Shown in pieces: positions 6,158 to 7,721 of a DNA stretch of 7,721 nt. The notes beneath the pieces were generated by a model. It was not told where the DNA came from. It made no database searches and saw only the letters and a list, made by a program, of their open reading frames with translations. The translations under genes and the position numbers were made by a program. The DNA is from Betaproteobacteria bacterium UBA5582. GTDB lineage: Bacteria > Pseudomonadota > Gammaproteobacteria > Burkholderiales > Rhodocyclaceae. The stretch is taken from contig DILW01000186.1 in the NCBI GenBank assembly GCA_002425245.1, positions 1-7,721 of the forward strand, written 5' to 3'. Every line of letters starts with the position of its first letter. The first letter of the stretch is position 1.

Positions 6158-6232
6158 TCAGGAAGCTGCGCTGGCGATCATCAGCCAGAGCAGGACGGCG
6201 GCGATGCCGGTGTGGATCAAGAGGCTGTTCAT
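6158..6232 (-). CDS. 24-residue single-helix membrane microprotein
   Basis: A 25-codon frame (ATG to TGA) whose product is a short polar start followed by one hydrophobic stretch, LLIHTGIAAVLLWLMIAS, long enough to cross the membrane once. Support comes from three points: GAGG seven bases before the ATG; a promoter and Fur-like site ending about 25 bases upstream with no other start between; and tight packing with the next gene, whose Shine-Dalgarno contains this stop codon. It would therefore be the first gene of the operon. No family is recognised, and so short a protein may act by binding a larger membrane partner. The alternative is a translated leader that serves only to couple translation of the 68-residue gene. 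Confidence 0.66.
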   Translation of the reverse strand: MNSLLIHTGIAAVLLWLMIASAAS

Positions 6233-6247
6233 GTTTGCACCTCATCA

Positions 6248-6291
6248 AATGAGAACAGTTCTTAATATACACCTGTTAAAAGCCAAGTCAA
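6248..6291 (-). promoter_or_regulatory. Promoter with Fur-box-like operator for the small-protein/DUF2325 operon
   Basis: On the minus strand TTGACT (6291-6286), a 16-base spacer and TATATT (6269-6264) make a sigma-70 promoter with an expected start near 6257. The palindrome AATGAGAACAGTTCTTAAT (plus-strand reading, 6248-6266) has a perfect AGAAC-A-GTTCT core and matches 14 of 18 defined positions of the Fur-type inverted repeat AATGAGAAT-N-ATTCTCATT. It covers the -10 and start site, so Fur binding would block initiation. The leader to the 24-codon gene is about 25 bases. Confidence 0.72.
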
Positions 6292-6309
6292 ATAAGAATT
6301 GTTACTATT
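6291..6309. promoter_or_regulatory. Second, weaker Fur-box-like repeat upstream of the -35
   Basis: AATAAGAATTGTTACTATT (plus strand) matches 13 of 18 positions of the same Fur-type repeat and lies 43 bases, centre to centre, from the operator over the -10. It directly abuts the -35 element. Paired sites are common at strongly Fur-repressed promoters, but local AT-richness could produce such a match by chance. Confidence 0.4.
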
Positions 6310-6398
6310 TGTCGGTAAGTGCACGCATGGCCAGCGCGCCCCGGTCTGTACCGCCTTGCTGGTGTTGAGCCGGAAATGACCTTGCCTGAGGCGTTGGC

Positions 6399-6418
6399 GG
6401 GCGTCCGGATAGGCGCCC
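6399..6418 (-). terminator. GC-rich hairpin after urtE, possible terminator
   Basis: The arms GGGCG and CGCCC, then one unpaired T, then CC/GG around a GGATA loop, form a compact stem seven bases from the urtE stop. There is no T-run after it on the urtE strand, so it would be at best a Rho-assisted or partial terminator or an mRNA 3'-end stabiliser. The remaining bases up to 6310 show no gene or other signal. Confidence 0.35.
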
Positions 6419-6424
6419 CCTGCT

Positions 6425-7117
6425 TCACACCGCCAGCGCTTCCCGCACCCCGTCCTGCGGCATGGTCTCGCCGCGACCGCGCATGATGAATTCGCCGCGT
6501 TCCATCAGCAGGTACTGGTCGGCCAGCGATTCGGCGAAGTCGTAGTACTGCTCGACCAGCAGGATGGCCATTTCGCCGGTTTCGGCGAGCATGCGGATGG
6601 CGCGTTCGATGTCCTTGATGATCGACGGCTGGATGCCCTCGGTCGGTTCGTCGAGGATCAGCAGCGACGGGCCCATGGCCAGCGCGCGGCCGATCGCCAG
6701 TTGCTGCTGTTGGCCGCCGGAAAGGTCGCCGCCGCGGCGGTGCATCATCTGCTTCAAGACCGGGAACATGTCGAAGATGCGCTGCGGGATCTTGGCGCTA
6801 CCGGGTTTGGTCGCCAGGCCCATCAGCAGGTTTTCCTCGACCGTCAGGCGCGGGAAGATTTCGCGGCCCTGCGGCACGTAGCCGATGCCGGCCTTGACCC
6901 GTTCGTGCGGCGGCAGCGCGGTGATGTCGCGGCCGGCCAGGGTGATGCTGCCGGATTTCGGTTTGACCAGACCCATCAGCGTCTTCAGCAGGGTGGTCTT
7001 GCCGACGCCGTTGCGCCCGAGCAGGGTGGTGACTTCGCCCTTCTGCAGTTCGAAGGAGAGGCCGCGCAGGATGTGCGAGCCGCCGTAGGCCTGGTGGAGG
7101 TTGTCGATTTTGAGCAT
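6425..7117 (-). CDS. urtE: UrtE, urea ABC transporter ATP-binding protein
   Basis: A 230-residue ABC ATPase of the LivF/branched-chain type, one of two ATPases of the UrtABCDE high-affinity urea importer. Walker A is GRNGVGKTT (34-42), Q-loop VPQGREIFPR (81-90), signature LSGGQ (132-136) followed by QQQLAIGRAL, Walker B LLILDEP (152-158). The tail VEQYYDFAESLADQYLLMERGE is the UrtE pattern, and GIQPSIIKDIERAIR separates it from ordinary LivF. The position normally held by the switch histidine is Gln190, which is usual for LivF-like proteins. It starts three bases after urtD, with only a weak ribosome site, consistent with coupling. It is the last gene of its operon in this window. Confidence 0.97.
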   Translation of the reverse strand: MLKIDNLHQAYGGSHILRGLSFELQKGEVTTLLGRNGVGKTTLLKTLMGLVKPKSGSITLAGRDITALPPHERVKAGIGYVPQGREIFPRLTVEENLLMGLATKPGSAKIPQRIFDMFPVLKQMMHRRGGDLSGGQQQQLAIGRALAMGPSLLILDEPTEGIQPSIIKDIERAIRMLAETGEMAILLVEQYYDFAESLADQYLLMERGEFIMRGRGETMPQDGVREALAV

Positions 7118-7120
7118 GGT

Positions 7121-7721
7121 TCAGCGTCCCAGATAGACTTCGATGACCCGTTGGTCGTTCTGCACCGTGGCCAGGTCGCCCTCGGCCAGCACCGAGCCTT
7201 CGTGCAGCACGGTGACCTTGCCGCCGAGTTTCTCGACGAAGGCCATGTCGTGTTCGACGACCACCAGCGAATGCTTCCCCGCCAGAGAAACGAACAGCTC
7301 GGCGGTGCGCATGGTTTCGTCGTCGGTCATGCCGGCGACCGGTTCGTCGAGCAGCAGCAGCTTCGGTTCCTGCATCAGCAGCATGCCGATTTCCAGCCAC
7401 TGCTTCTGGCCGTGCGAAAGCAGGCCGGCCGGGCGGTCGGCTTTGTGGTCGAGGCGGATCAGTTTCAACGTGTCGGCGATGCGGTCGCGGTCGTCGCCGG
7501 TGAGCCAGGCCATCAGGCTTTTCCACACGCGCTTGTCGGTCTTCATCGCCAGTTCGAGGTTTTCGAAAGCGGTGTGCTGCTCGAAGATGGTCGGTTTCTG
7601 GAACTTGCGGCCGATCCCGACGTGCGCGATTTCCGGCTCGGTCAGGCGGGTGAGGTCGATGGTCTGGCCGAAGAATGCCTTGCCGGAATCGGGCCGGGTC
7701 TTGCCGGTGATGACGTCCATC
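7121..7721 (-). CDS. urtD: UrtD, urea ABC transporter ATP-binding protein (5' end outside window)
   Basis: About 200 C-terminal residues of an ABC ATPase. The window begins just after the expected Walker A, in the MDVITGKTRPDSG segment, so that methionine is internal and not the start. Visible motifs are the Q-loop GRKFQKPTIFE, the variant signature LSHGQKQWLEIGMLLM typical of UrtD, Walker B LLLLDEPVAGM and the switch histidine in VVVEHDM. The protein pairs with UrtE to power urea import through UrtB/UrtC, which should be encoded beyond the right edge. Nothing suggests damage; the truncation is that of the window. Confidence 0.97.
   Translation of the reverse strand, partial: MDVITGKTRPDSGKAFFGQTIDLTRLTEPEIAHVGIGRKFQKPTIFEQHTAFENLELAMKTDKRVWKSLMAWLTGDDRDRIADTLKLIRLDHKADRPAGLLSHGQKQWLEIGMLLMQEPKLLLLDEPVAGMTDDETMRTAELFVSLAGKHSLVVVEHDMAFVEKLGGKVTVLHEGSVLAEGDLATVQNDQRVIEVYLGR

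Noticed and set aside
7118..7721. Treating the frame from the methionine at 7720 as a complete small ABC protein
   Set aside because: That methionine is internal to UrtD, right after the expected Walker A; the true start is outside the window.
1..7721. tRNA, rRNA, CRISPR array, insertion sequence, phage or integron features
   Set aside because: No tRNA-like cloverleaf, spaced direct repeats, transposase motifs or terminal inverted repeats were seen on either strand.

Overview
The window reads as a chromosomal segment of a high-GC betaproteobacterium, most likely a Rhodocyclales member related to Dechloromonas, Azonexus or Azospira. That placement is inferred from gene content and protein style (hemP-tonB-exbB-exbD, a double feoA before feoB, a proteobacterial DUF2325 protein, a urt urea transporter), not from a database match. 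Every supported gene lies on the minus strand, so the text below runs from the right end of the window to the left, in the direction of transcription.

Right end (7721-6425): the 3' part of urtD and a complete urtE, the two ATPase subunits of the UrtABCDE urea ABC transporter. A short GC-rich hairpin follows urtE. This block is ordinary and separate from the rest.

Middle-right (6309-4107): an AT-rich promoter with one good and one weaker Fur-box-like palindrome drives a row of poorly known genes. These are a 24-residue single-helix membrane microprotein, a 68-residue Cys/His-containing helical protein, a 148-residue coiled-coil protein and a 421-residue DUF2325 protein. The first three are tightly packed, with strong Shine-Dalgarno sequences. 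The DUF2325 gene follows after 138 bases and also has a strong Shine-Dalgarno sequence.

Middle-left (4092-1163): a second promoter (TTGACA, 16-base spacer, TAAAAT) overlaps another Fur-like site and opens hemP, then tonB, exbB and exbD, and a small outer-membrane beta-barrel protein of unknown role.

Left end (1137-1): two different feoA paralogues and the G-domain of feoB, which runs off the window.

Together, the left 6.3 kb looks like one iron-acquisition locus. A proton-motive-force-driven TonB-ExbB-ExbD motor and a small barrel serve the outer membrane, FeoA/FeoA/FeoB handles ferrous iron at the inner membrane, and HemP is a small haem/iron-associated protein. The uncharacterised four-gene module shares the Fur-type control. 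The best candidate for something undescribed is that module: a membrane microprotein, a Cys/His-containing small protein, a coiled-coil protein and a His/Cys-bearing DUF2325 protein, directly upstream of and co-oriented with the Ton/Feo genes.
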